From positions 1-5,415 of the forward strand of contig JANMDR010000168.1 in NCBI GenBank assembly GCA_031376425.1: 5,415 nt of DNA, in the 5' to 3' direction. The notes below the pieces were generated by a model. That model was given only the letters and a program-made list of their open reading frames with translations, had not been told where the DNA came from and did no database searches. Source of the stretch: JANMDR01 sp031376425 (lineage in GTDB: Bacteria > Pseudomonadota > Gammaproteobacteria > Burkholderiales > Usitatibacteraceae). Made by a program: the position numbers and the translations under genes. How positions within the stretch are numbered: the first letter of the stretch is position 1; the number at the start of each line of letters is the position of its first letter. Shown one piece after another: positions 1 through 5,415 of the stretch.

Positions 1-335
1 AAGGTAACCCAGCCGTTTTCAACCATGACCTTCACGCTGTCTTTCTTTAAGTACACAATCCAGTCCAACGCATTTTCTACTGCGCGGGCAATATCAACGT
101 CATTGCGCTGGGTTGCACTAGGTAAATTTACATCTATCTCAACAGCTAGCGCCTTCACACCACATACACGTTGTGCGGCGCGCTCTGCATTCCATTTTTC
201 GCCATAGCTATCCACGTGACCGGTTAGAGTAACAATCGAATCTTTTACTTGCACGCCAATTTGTGCTGCATTTACCGAAGGCTCCCAGTTAAGTTCCGCG
301 CTCACGTCTTGTTTTAGTTGTGCGTCTGTTTTCAT
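1..335 (-). CDS. BON-domain protein, 3' end cut by window edge
   Basis: The minus strand encodes an open frame starting MKTDAQLKQDVSAELNWEPS, with 111 complete codons before the window edge. Residues 1-70 form a BON-type unit: an N-terminal helix ending in NWEPSV, then VKDSIVTLTGHVDSY, the AERAAQRVCGVKAL helix and the AVEIDV strand. A second BON unit starts near residue 77 (RNDVDIARAVENAL) and continues through DSVKVMVENGWVT off the edge. BON domains are small alpha/beta modules, usually linked to envelope or osmotic stress (OsmY and relatives) and thought to bind phospholipid. This protein shows no signal peptide, unlike OsmY, so a cytoplasmic location is likely. Related proteins, from memory, are near 215 residues with three BON units, so about half is probably missing. 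A GGAG ribosome site 8 bases upstream supports the start. The gene is divergent from the dehydrogenase. Its exact role is unknown. Confidence 0.85.
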   Translation of the reverse strand, partial: MKTDAQLKQDVSAELNWEPSVNAAQIGVQVKDSIVTLTGHVDSYGEKWNAERAAQRVCGVKALAVEIDVNLPSATQRNDVDIARAVENALDWIVYLKKDSVKVMVENGWVT

Positions 336-343
336 TTTCGATA

Positions 344-347
344 CTCC
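344..347 (-). promoter_or_regulatory. Ribosome binding site of the BON gene
   Basis: On the minus strand GGAG (within TCTGGAGTAT) lies 8 bases before the ATG at 335. It is the best Shine-Dalgarno match in the window and fixes the start of the BON-domain gene. The other three genes have weak sites or none. Confidence 0.65.
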
Positions 348-492
348 AGATTAAGTTAAGGTACATCGGGGAAAAATTTATTGAGCGACACGAATCAACA
401 GTAGCTAGGTGTAACGCTGCAAGTGGCTGCAGTAACGAGACCTAAAATAACTCGACTCCGCAAAGTATGGTTTAGCCACATTGCCCAGTCGG

Positions 493-514
493 TGCGGTAG
501 GTTACCTACACGCA
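493..514. promoter_or_regulatory. Imperfect inverted repeat, candidate operator upstream of the dehydrogenase
   Basis: GTAGGT (497-502) and ACCTAC (504-509) are exact reverse complements around a single T. Beyond a one-base bulge (A510) the symmetry continues, TGCG (493-496) pairing with CGCA (511-514), giving 10-bp arms. It sits about 20 bases upstream of a TATAAC hexamer and 130 bases before the dehydrogenase ATG. It shares the 8-mer GTTACCTA (501-508) with the larger palindrome upstream of the sensor kinase, although the centre of symmetry differs. A dimeric regulator site is the simplest reading, but this is inference from symmetry and position. Confidence 0.4.
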
Positions 515-528
515 ATTTGCAGCAACGG

Positions 529-534
529 TATAAC
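529..534 (+). promoter_or_regulatory. Possible -10 element for the dehydrogenase
   Basis: TATAAC matches the sigma-70 -10 consensus at five of six positions. No TTGACA-like -35 lies 16-18 bases upstream; the inverted repeat at 493-514 covers that position instead. That arrangement would suit an activator-dependent or repressed promoter. Transcription would begin near 541, leaving a leader of about 100 bases before the ATG at 641. This is tentative. Confidence 0.25.
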
Positions 535-640
535 TGCCCGCGTTGGTATGCCAGCGAACAGACTCTGCCTAAGTACAACGCTACATTGATGGACTAAGGC
601 ACCTTGCCGTAACAACAAACTGAAACTACAGAAAGTATTT

Positions 641-1390
641 ATGCTAAAAAATAAAGTCGCGTTGGTCACAGGTGCATCATCGGGCATTGGCCGCGCTGTG
701 GCGCTGGTGTTTGCACGCGAAGGCGCGAAAGTCGTGGTTTCGGACATCGATAAAATCGCTGGTGCGCAAACCGTTGAAATGGTAAAAGCCGCAGGCGGTG
801 AGGCAATTTTTGTTGCCGCCAATGTGGGCAAACCTAAAGATGCAAAACACTTAGTGAACCAGACTATGATGCACTTCGGCAGGCTTGATATCGCCTGCAA
901 CAATGCAGGTATTGGCGGCCCCAGTGCCGCCTTTGCGGACTATCCACTGGATGGTTGGGCAGATGTCATTGAGATAAATTTATCTGGCGTTTTCTACGGC
1001 ATGCAGCACCAAATAAAAGCCATGCTTGAAACTGGCGGCGGCTCCATCATCAACATGGCCTCCATCTTGGGTGCAGTTGGTTTTGCTGGCTCCCCCGCCT
1101 ACACCGCCTCTAAACATGGCGTAGTTGGCCTAACGCAGGTGGCGGCCATTGAATACAGCGCTAGAAATATACGCATCAATGCGGTAGGCCCTGGCTTCAT
1201 TCGTACCCCCATGACGAGCGGACTGGAAGCCGATGCCGACACCAACGCCAAACTGCTAGCAGCGCACCCCATCGGCCGCCTAGGTCGCCCAGAAGAAGTA
1301 GCGGAACTCGTGGCATGGTTAGCGTCCGACAAAGCATCGTTTGTAACTGGAGCATATTATCCGGTGGATGGTGGGTTTTTAGCGCGGTAG
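641..1390 (+). CDS. Short-chain dehydrogenase/reductase (classical SDR)
   Basis: The 249-residue product has the length and motifs of the classical SDR family (FabG / glucose 1-dehydrogenase-like). The Rossmann cofactor motif TGASSGIG is at residues 10-17. Asp35 at the end of the second strand (VVVSD) usually means NAD(H) rather than NADP(H). NNAG is at 87-90. The catalytic tetrad is complete: Asn113, Ser141, Tyr154 and Lys158 (YTASK). PG at 184-185 and the C-terminal PVDGGF are also typical. It should be a soluble cytoplasmic, probably tetrameric enzyme interconverting an alcohol and a ketone. The substrate cannot be read from sequence, so no symbol is given. ATG at 641 is the only sensible start: the frame has an upstream stop at 587-589, and the conserved N-terminus begins right there. 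The ribosome site is weak (AGAAAG, 630-635). The gene stands alone, divergent from the BON gene and convergent with fumC. Confidence 0.93.
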   Translation: MLKNKVALVTGASSGIGRAVALVFAREGAKVVVSDIDKIAGAQTVEMVKAAGGEAIFVAANVGKPKDAKHLVNQTMMHFGRLDIACNNAGIGGPSAAFADYPLDGWADVIEINLSGVFYGMQHQIKAMLETGGGSIINMASILGAVGFAGSPAYTASKHGVVGLTQVAAIEYSARNIRINAVGPGFIRTPMTSGLEADADTNAKLLAAHPIGRLGRPEEVAELVAWLASDKASFVTGAYYPVDGGFLAR

Positions 1391-1458
1391 CGGGGTTGCT
1401 CACACGAGCGTAGTGCGATATCGATTCCCAAATACGTGCGTCTGTGCCAACACGACGA

Positions 1459-1477
1459 GGGCGTATGCAATACGCCC
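1459..1477. repeat. REP-like palindromic hairpin in the convergent gap
   Basis: GGGCGTAT (1459-1466) and ATACGCCC (1470-1477) are perfect reverse complements around a GCA loop, making an 8-bp GC-rich stem. The right flank reads CTACAG, so on the minus strand the element begins GTAGGGGCGTAT. From memory this resembles short dispersed palindromes of the GTAGGGGCG/CGCCCCTAC type scattered between genes in many bacteria. There is no adjacent T-run, so it is not a textbook intrinsic terminator. Its place between two convergent stop codons suggests it could still stall transcription or protect 3' ends of both messages. Confidence 0.6.
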
Positions 1478-1566
1478 CTACAGAGGCAGTTTCACTCCGT
1501 TGTTGGCGTATAGGATCACCACCGTTGAGATGTTGATATTCTTATTTTGAAAACAATTTTTTACTT

Positions 1567-2955
1567 TCACACCATATTCTCCGGCTTTACCCATGCATCA
1601 AAATCAGCCGCGCTCACTAATCCTAAGATAAGCGCCGCCGCTTTGAGCGTGGTGCCGTGTTGGTGGGCGTGCTTGGCAATACGTGCGGCGTTGTCGTAGC
1701 CTATGTGGCTATTAAGGGCGGTGACGAGCATAAGCGAATCTTGCATTAACTGCTCAATACGCGCCGTGTTGGCAATAATGTCGGCGACGCAGTAAGTTTC
1801 AAAATTAGTGCAGCCACTTGCTAATAAATTAGCGCTATGCAAAAAATTTCTGATGAGCATTGGCCGATATACATTTAGCTCAAAGTTTCCGGATGCGCCA
1901 CCGAAGGTCACCGCCACATCGTTGCCAAACACTTGGCAGCAAATCATGGTGAGTGATTCTGCTTGGGTGGGGTTTACTTTGCCGGGCATGATGGAGCTAC
2001 CTGGTTCATTTTCAGGCAGGCTAATTTCACCAATGCCGGCGCGGGGGCCCGAGCCTAGCCAACGTAAATCATTGGCGATTTTAAACAGTGCGACGGCGAG
2101 TGTTTTCATGGCTGCATGCGCAGCAATCAGGGGGTCACTTGCTGCCAGCGCTGCAAACTTATTAGGTGCCGAACAAAACGTGCTGCCGGTAATTTGCGCA
2201 ATTTCTTGCGCCATTAACTGCCCAAATTGGGGATGGGTATTTAAGCCTGTGCCCACTGCTGTGCCACCTATTGCTAACTCATGTAGGTGGGGCATGGCCG
2301 CCGACAAATGCACAAAGCTATGATCAAGCTGTGCAACGTACCCGGAAAATTCCTGCCCTAGCGTAAGGGGGGTGGCGTCTTGTAGGTGGGTGCGGCCAAG
2401 TTTAATAATGCCTGCAAACTGCTGCGCTTTATTATGTAAGGTAGTGCGGAGTTTTTGCACCGCTGGCAATAGATCATGTTGTAGCGCCGCTACTGCGGCT
2501 ATATTCATCGCGGTGGGAAAAACATCGTTGGAAGATTGCCCCATATTAACGTCATCATTGGGGTGTACTAAGCGCACCTTATCTTCGCCAAGTGTGCCAC
2601 CCAAAAGCTGCGTTGCCCTATTAGCCAATACTTCATTGACATTCATGTTTGATTGCGTGCCCGATCCGGTCTGCCACACCACTAGCGGGAACTCATGGGG
2701 GTGCTTGCCAGCCAGCACTTCATCAGCAGCGATGATGATGGCGTCAGCTTTTGCTTTATCCATCAAATTAAGTGCTGCATTGACGCTAGCGGCTGCCCGT
2801 TTTACCACCACCAGCGCGTAAATCACCGCAGTGGGCATCACCTCACCCGCAAATTTAAAGTGTAATAAACTACGTTGCGTTTGCGCCCCCCATAAGCGTT
2901 CTTGTGCTACGGCAATGGTGCCCATCGCGTCGCGTTCTAAGCGACCATTTTCCAT
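1567..2955 (-). CDS. fumC: Class II fumarate hydratase (fumarase C)
   Basis: The 462-residue product matches the full length of class II fumarases, the iron-independent, oxygen-stable homotetramers that interconvert fumarate and (S)-malate in the cytoplasmic TCA cycle. TGSGTQSNMN at residues 96-105 separates it from aspartase, which has a different sequence there. HPNDDVNMGQSSND is at 131-144. The catalytic His lies in GRTHLQD (His190, matching E. coli His188). The family signature GSSIMPGKVNP is at 319-329, with catalytic Ser320 and substrate-contacting Lys326; Glu333 follows. All key residues are present and the frame is intact. The start at 2955 gives a ten-residue lead before MGTI, as in E. 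coli FumC. The ATG overlaps the TAA of the upstream sensor kinase by one base and has no strong ribosome site, so it is probably translated by coupling from the kinase message. The C-terminus is slightly shorter than in E. coli. Confidence 0.96.
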   Translation of the reverse strand: MENGRLERDAMGTIAVAQERLWGAQTQRSLLHFKFAGEVMPTAVIYALVVVKRAAASVNAALNLMDKAKADAIIIAADEVLAGKHPHEFPLVVWQTGSGTQSNMNVNEVLANRATQLLGGTLGEDKVRLVHPNDDVNMGQSSNDVFPTAMNIAAVAALQHDLLPAVQKLRTTLHNKAQQFAGIIKLGRTHLQDATPLTLGQEFSGYVAQLDHSFVHLSAAMPHLHELAIGGTAVGTGLNTHPQFGQLMAQEIAQITGSTFCSAPNKFAALAASDPLIAAHAAMKTLAVALFKIANDLRWLGSGPRAGIGEISLPENEPGSSIMPGKVNPTQAESLTMICCQVFGNDVAVTFGGASGNFELNVYRPMLIRNFLHSANLLASGCTNFETYCVADIIANTARIEQLMQDSLMLVTALNSHIGYDNAARIAKHAHQHGTTLKAAALILGLVSAADFDAWVKPENMV

Positions 2956-2957
2956 TA
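2953..2957 (-). other. Stop/start overlap joining the kinase and fumC
   Basis: The minus strand reads TAATG: TAA ends the sensor kinase and ATG begins fumC, sharing one A. Such overlaps allow ribosomes to reinitiate and normally mark genes in one transcript. The weak upstream sequence (GAGTGTCGCCTCG) supports coupled rather than independent initiation. Confidence 0.8.
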
Positions 2958-5213
2958 CGAGGCGACACTCAGGTGTTTAGAATGGGCTTTGGCAAACAGC
3001 AGTGCTTCATCTAAGGTTTCCATAAATTCAGCCACCTTAATGGGCTTGGTAAGGTATCGGAAAAACCCAGCTTCCAGACCTTTCTCAATATCACGCGGCA
3101 TGGCATTCGCACTCAATGCCATCACCGGAATATGGGCGGTACTGGCTTCTTCGCGCAGTATACTCAACGCCTGCAAGCCACTAATACCGGGCAAATTAAT
3201 GTCCATCAAAATGATATCTGGCAGCGCACTACACGCCAAGGCAATGCCGCTTACACCGTCACGCGCAATGATTAAGCGAATATCGGTGCGGCGGGCAATC
3301 AGCACTTCTACCAGCATTAAGTTGGCAGGATTATCTTCCACATACAATAGGGTATGAATCAGAGCCTCACTAGTTACTCTTGGCACCACCTTATTCGGCA
3401 GCTTTGGTATAGCAACGGCGAGCGTGGGTGCGGTAGTAATGTTTAACTCAATCCAAAACACGCTACCTTTACCCACAACACTTTCCACGCCTATTGCGCC
3501 TTCCATTAGCCCAATAAGCCGCTTACTCACCACCAAACCAATACCGGTGCCCTCTTCCGTGCTGGCTTCTTGACCCAAGCGATTAAAGGGCTGAAATAGT
3601 TGATCAATTTTTTCTTGCGATAAGCCAGCACCAGAATCCTTTACCGACAAGCGCATGCGGTCTGGGCCACTGGTAGCGCAGGTAACTTCAACGGTGCCGC
3701 CAACGGTATTGTACTTATTGGCATTCGAAAGCAAATTTATAACCACCTGTTTTAATCGGGTGCGATCAGCGCGTACAAAAAATTGTGATTTTAATTTTGG
3801 AAACGCAATCGAGATGTTGCGCTTTTGCGATTGCGGCTCAATCATGGTTTGACATTCGCGCAGCACCTCATCAAGCGACACAGCTTCATCTAACAACGCG
3901 AGCTTGCCCGATTCAATTAAGGCTAAATCCAGAATTTCATTAATCAACTCCAGCAGATACCAACCCGCCTGCAAAATTTGATCGATACTGCGGGACTGCG
4001 CCACAGTGGGCGGTGTTTCATCAGTCTGCATCAATTGGGTAAACCCTAAAATTGCGTTTAAGGGTGTGCGCAACTCATGGCTCATGCTGGATAGGAAATC
4101 TGATTTTGCTAAATTCGCTTTTTCAGCAGCGGACTTTGCAGCTTCTAGCGCAATATTGGTAACCTGCAGCGCCTCGTCTAGCAACTTGCGTTCAGTCACG
4201 TCGCGGGCGGCAGCAAACACACCTTGTAGGGTACGGTCGCGGCTGTAAAAAGTGGTGGCGTTGTAAGACACCACGGTTTCCTTGCCGTCACGCGCGCGCG
4301 CGGTAAGTACATAGTTGGTTAATTTTTTCTCAGCTAGCACCAATTTAATACCGGCCTCAGCACGATCAGGGTCGGTAAAATAATCTTTAAACGGTGCACC
4401 AATTAGCTCATCACGGGTACAGCCGGTGAGCTCTTCCATTTGCTTATTCACGTCCGAAATAATGCCCGAGGGATCGGTGGTCATGAGTGCGTCAATATTC
4501 GATTCAATCAGCGAGCGCGTGTAAAACTGCTGATCGCGCAGGCGTTGGTCGAGCTTTTTTTGCTCGGCTTCCACCTGCTTACGTGCAGTGTTGTCCGTAC
4601 CAATCAGCAAATAGCCAATAATTACATCTTGCGCATCGCGCAACGCCGTGACTGACACCACCGCCGGAAACCGGCTACCGTCTTTACGAATATAAGTAAG
4701 CTCATAAATATCTTCAATGCCGCGAGAAGCTTTAAATACCAGCGCCTCAAAGCCTGGCGCAATGGATGTGGAAAGCTCCGCACTCAAGCTCTTGGCGCGG
4801 GCAATCACTTCTTCAGGGTCAGAAATATCGGCGGGCGTAATTTTATTTACCACCTCCGCAGCAAGATAACCCAGCATCCGTTCCGCGCCTACGTTAAAAA
4901 TTTGGATCACGCCCTTCGCATCGGTGGCGATACTGGAAAAGTTGGCGCTATTGAAAATAGCCTTCTGTAAAGCATCCGTTTTAAGCAACAACTGCGCCAC
5001 TTGTAATTCAGCCAACACCTCAACAGGCTCCGCGTTTTTGTCAACGGGAGAACGTACATCTTGCTTTTTCATGGTGTCACTTTGTAAAAACCAACACAAG
5101 CTAATTTTGAAGCGGCACTTGTTCGAAATCGTCACAATGAACACGGCTATTACAGCCAATGCAGCCATTATGTGACGATAGGGACGTAAGCGTAGAAGGG
5201 TGCGCATAAGCAT
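2955..5213 (-). CDS. Hybrid sensor histidine kinase, PAS-PAS-HisKA-HATPase-receiver
   Basis: The 752-residue product is a hybrid two-component kinase. A hydrophobic stretch at about residues 14-30 (MAALAVIAVFIVT) may be a single membrane anchor. PAS domain 1 covers roughly 80-208 and PAS domain 2 roughly 228-343; each ends in a helical linker (TARKQVEAEQ, TERKLLDEAL). The phosphoacceptor His379 is in SHELRTPLN. The ATPase domain (about 478-592) shows the N box NLLSNANKY (493-501), G1 DSGAG (526-530), F box LFQPF and G2 GTGIGL (555-560). The receiver (about 621-738) has the acidic pair Glu626-Asp627, phosphoacceptor Asp671 (LMDINLPG), Ser701 and Lys723 (TKP). No HPt or DNA-binding domain follows, so phosphate must pass to a partner elsewhere. 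The PAS ligand is unknown. The start is uncertain: ATG 5213 has no clear ribosome site and includes the anchor, while ATG 5072 (residue 48, MKKQD) would give a soluble 705-residue protein. Confidence 0.93.
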   Translation of the reverse strand: MLMRTLLRLRPYRHIMAALAVIAVFIVTISNKCRFKISLCWFLQSDTMKKQDVRSPVDKNAEPVEVLAELQVAQLLLKTDALQKAIFNSANFSSIATDAKGVIQIFNVGAERMLGYLAAEVVNKITPADISDPEEVIARAKSLSAELSTSIAPGFEALVFKASRGIEDIYELTYIRKDGSRFPAVVSVTALRDAQDVIIGYLLIGTDNTARKQVEAEQKKLDQRLRDQQFYTRSLIESNIDALMTTDPSGIISDVNKQMEELTGCTRDELIGAPFKDYFTDPDRAEAGIKLVLAEKKLTNYVLTARARDGKETVVSYNATTFYSRDRTLQGVFAAARDVTERKLLDEALQVTNIALEAAKSAAEKANLAKSDFLSSMSHELRTPLNAILGFTQLMQTDETPPTVAQSRSIDQILQAGWYLLELINEILDLALIESGKLALLDEAVSLDEVLRECQTMIEPQSQKRNISIAFPKLKSQFFVRADRTRLKQVVINLLSNANKYNTVGGTVEVTCATSGPDRMRLSVKDSGAGLSQEKIDQLFQPFNRLGQEASTEEGTGIGLVVSKRLIGLMEGAIGVESVVGKGSVFWIELNITTAPTLAVAIPKLPNKVVPRVTSEALIHTLLYVEDNPANLMLVEVLIARRTDIRLIIARDGVSGIALACSALPDIILMDINLPGISGLQALSILREEASTAHIPVMALSANAMPRDIEKGLEAGFFRYLTKPIKVAEFMETLDEALLFAKAHSKHLSVAS

Positions 5214-5227
5214 GGCCGCGCAATAAC

Positions 5228-5241
5228 GTTACCTGTGTAAG
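5228..5241. promoter_or_regulatory. Degenerate second copy of the kinase-upstream palindrome
   Basis: GTTACCTGTGTAAG matches the central 14 bases of the palindrome at 5264-5285 at 11 positions and keeps its TTAC-N4-GTAA symmetry (TTAC 5229-5232, GTAA 5237-5240). The two centres are 40 bp apart, close to four helical turns, so two dimers could sit on the same DNA face. It lies just before the ATG at 5213 and downstream of the proposed -10, where bound protein could block RNA polymerase. Confidence 0.4.
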
Positions 5242-5249
5242 GGTACGCT

Positions 5250-5255
5250 GTTATA
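5250..5255 (-). promoter_or_regulatory. Possible -10 element for the kinase-fumC unit
   Basis: On the minus strand TATAAC lies 18 bases downstream of the GTTACCTA in the palindrome at 5264-5285. The position of the -35 box is occupied by the palindrome and has no TTGACA match. Transcription would start near 5243, giving a 5' leader of about 30 bases to ATG 5213 or about 170 bases to ATG 5072. The same GTTACCTA/TATAAC pairing occurs before the dehydrogenase. This is tentative. Confidence 0.25.
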
Positions 5256-5263
5256 CGCAAAGC

Positions 5264-5285
5264 CTATGTTACCTAGGTAACATAG
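5264..5285. promoter_or_regulatory. Perfect 22-bp palindrome, probable operator of the kinase-fumC unit
   Basis: The left arm CTATGTTACCT (5264-5274) is followed immediately by its exact reverse complement AGGTAACATAG (5275-5285), with no spacer and no mismatch. It sits about 50 bases upstream of the kinase ATG at 5213, in noncoding DNA and over the expected -35 region of the candidate promoter. A spacerless symmetric site of this size is typical of a dimeric helix-turn-helix regulator. It is not followed by a T-run, so it is not a terminator. I cannot name the regulator; none is encoded in the window. Confidence 0.6.
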
Positions 5286-5360
5286 CGATGTTAACAATGA
5301 TGGCGGGGACACACTTAAGGTGACCAGTGGCATAAGATAATAACTACTATCAAACGCAAA

Positions 5361-5379
5361 TATTGGCTGATAACCAATA
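5361..5379. other. Small inverted repeat near the right edge
   Basis: TATTGG (5361-5366) and CCAATA (5374-5379) are inverted around a 7-base spacer CTGATAA. The stem is short and AT-rich with no T-run, so terminator activity is unlikely. It could be a protein site for the kinase promoter or for an unseen gene to the right. No coding frame is evident between 5286 and 5415. Confidence 0.2.
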
Positions 5380-5415
5380 AAACAAAGCCTTTACAAAACC
5401 TATACAGCAGTTGCA

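Larger units (their letters stand above)
336..640. other. Divergent intergenic region between the BON gene and the dehydrogenase
   Basis: This 305-base stretch must hold promoters for both divergent genes. No convincing coding frame is present: the longest plus-strand mini-frame with an ATG that I noted (548-589, 13 codons) has no good ribosome site. The notable structures are the inverted repeat at 493-514 and a TATAAC hexamer at 529-534, both described separately. I found no good sigma-70 -35/-10 pair for the BON gene. BON/OsmY-type genes are often driven by stress sigma factors, which would fit, but no clear signal is visible. Confidence 0.6.

Noticed and set aside
1..11. GTTACC on the minus strand inside the BON gene as another copy of the operator half-site
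   Set aside because: It is a six-base match within coding sequence, with no palindromic partner, and is easily explained by chance.
548..589. 13-codon mini-frame in the dehydrogenase leader, a possible leader peptide
   Set aside because: It has no good ribosome site, no run of regulatory codons and no attenuator-like hairpins after it.
502..903. 133-codon minus-strand open frame over the dehydrogenase start
   Set aside because: It is antisense to a gene with a full set of SDR motifs, has no recognisable domain, and its composition fits a shadow frame.
1398..1409. GCTC-ACAC-GAGC inverted repeat just after the dehydrogenase stop
   Set aside because: A 4-bp stem with no T-run is expected by chance and gives no sign of function.
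1540..1565. T-rich end (ATTTTGAAAACAATTTTTT) as a terminator for the dehydrogenase
   Set aside because: The only possible stem is three or four weak base pairs, too unstable for an intrinsic terminator despite the T-run.
1808..2821. Long plus-strand frames (1808-2323 and 2372-2821) opposite fumC
   Set aside because: They run antisense to an intact, fully conserved fumarase and show no family features; antisense frames of this length are common opposite such genes.
2989..5175. Several plus-strand frames opposite the sensor kinase
   Set aside because: All lie antisense to well-conserved PAS, kinase and receiver motifs and carry no recognisable protein signature.
5310..5330. GGTGACC and CACTTAAGGTG near-palindromes upstream of the kinase
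   Set aside because: They are short and imperfect and do not match the TTAC-N4-GTAA pattern; too weak to call as sites.

Overview
The window looks like ordinary chromosomal DNA from a proteobacterium of moderate GC content. I favour a betaproteobacterium (Gallionellales/Nitrosomonadales-like). That placement rests on my memory that the PAS-PAS-kinase-receiver protein and the short BON-domain protein closely resemble proteins common there. It was not checked by a search.

Layout: a BON-domain stress-type protein runs off the left edge on the minus strand (1-335, 3' end missing). A 305-base intergenic stretch (336-640) separates it from a divergent gene for a classical short-chain dehydrogenase/reductase (641-1390, plus). 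A 176-base convergent gap follows and holds a strong REP-like hairpin (1459-1477). On the minus strand lies a two-gene unit: a 752-residue hybrid sensor kinase (2955-5213) and a class II fumarase, fumC (1567-2955). They are joined by a one-base stop/start overlap (TAATG), so they are almost certainly co-transcribed. The last 202 bases (5214-5415) are the upstream region of the kinase. They carry a perfect 22-bp palindrome and a weaker related copy 40 bp away.

How the parts may work together: fumarase is a TCA-cycle enzyme, while the kinase is a PAS-containing sensor whose phosphorelay ends in a C-terminal receiver with no output domain. Coupling them in one transcript suggests, but does not prove, that the sensor responds to a metabolic or redox cue linked to central carbon flow. 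The 8-mer GTTACCTA followed by a TATAAC hexamer occurs upstream of both the dehydrogenase and the kinase, hinting at a common regulator. I see no mobile element, CRISPR array, tRNA, rRNA or defence system. The most interesting signals are the palindromic operator-like sites and the kinase-fumarase coupling, not a clearly new system.
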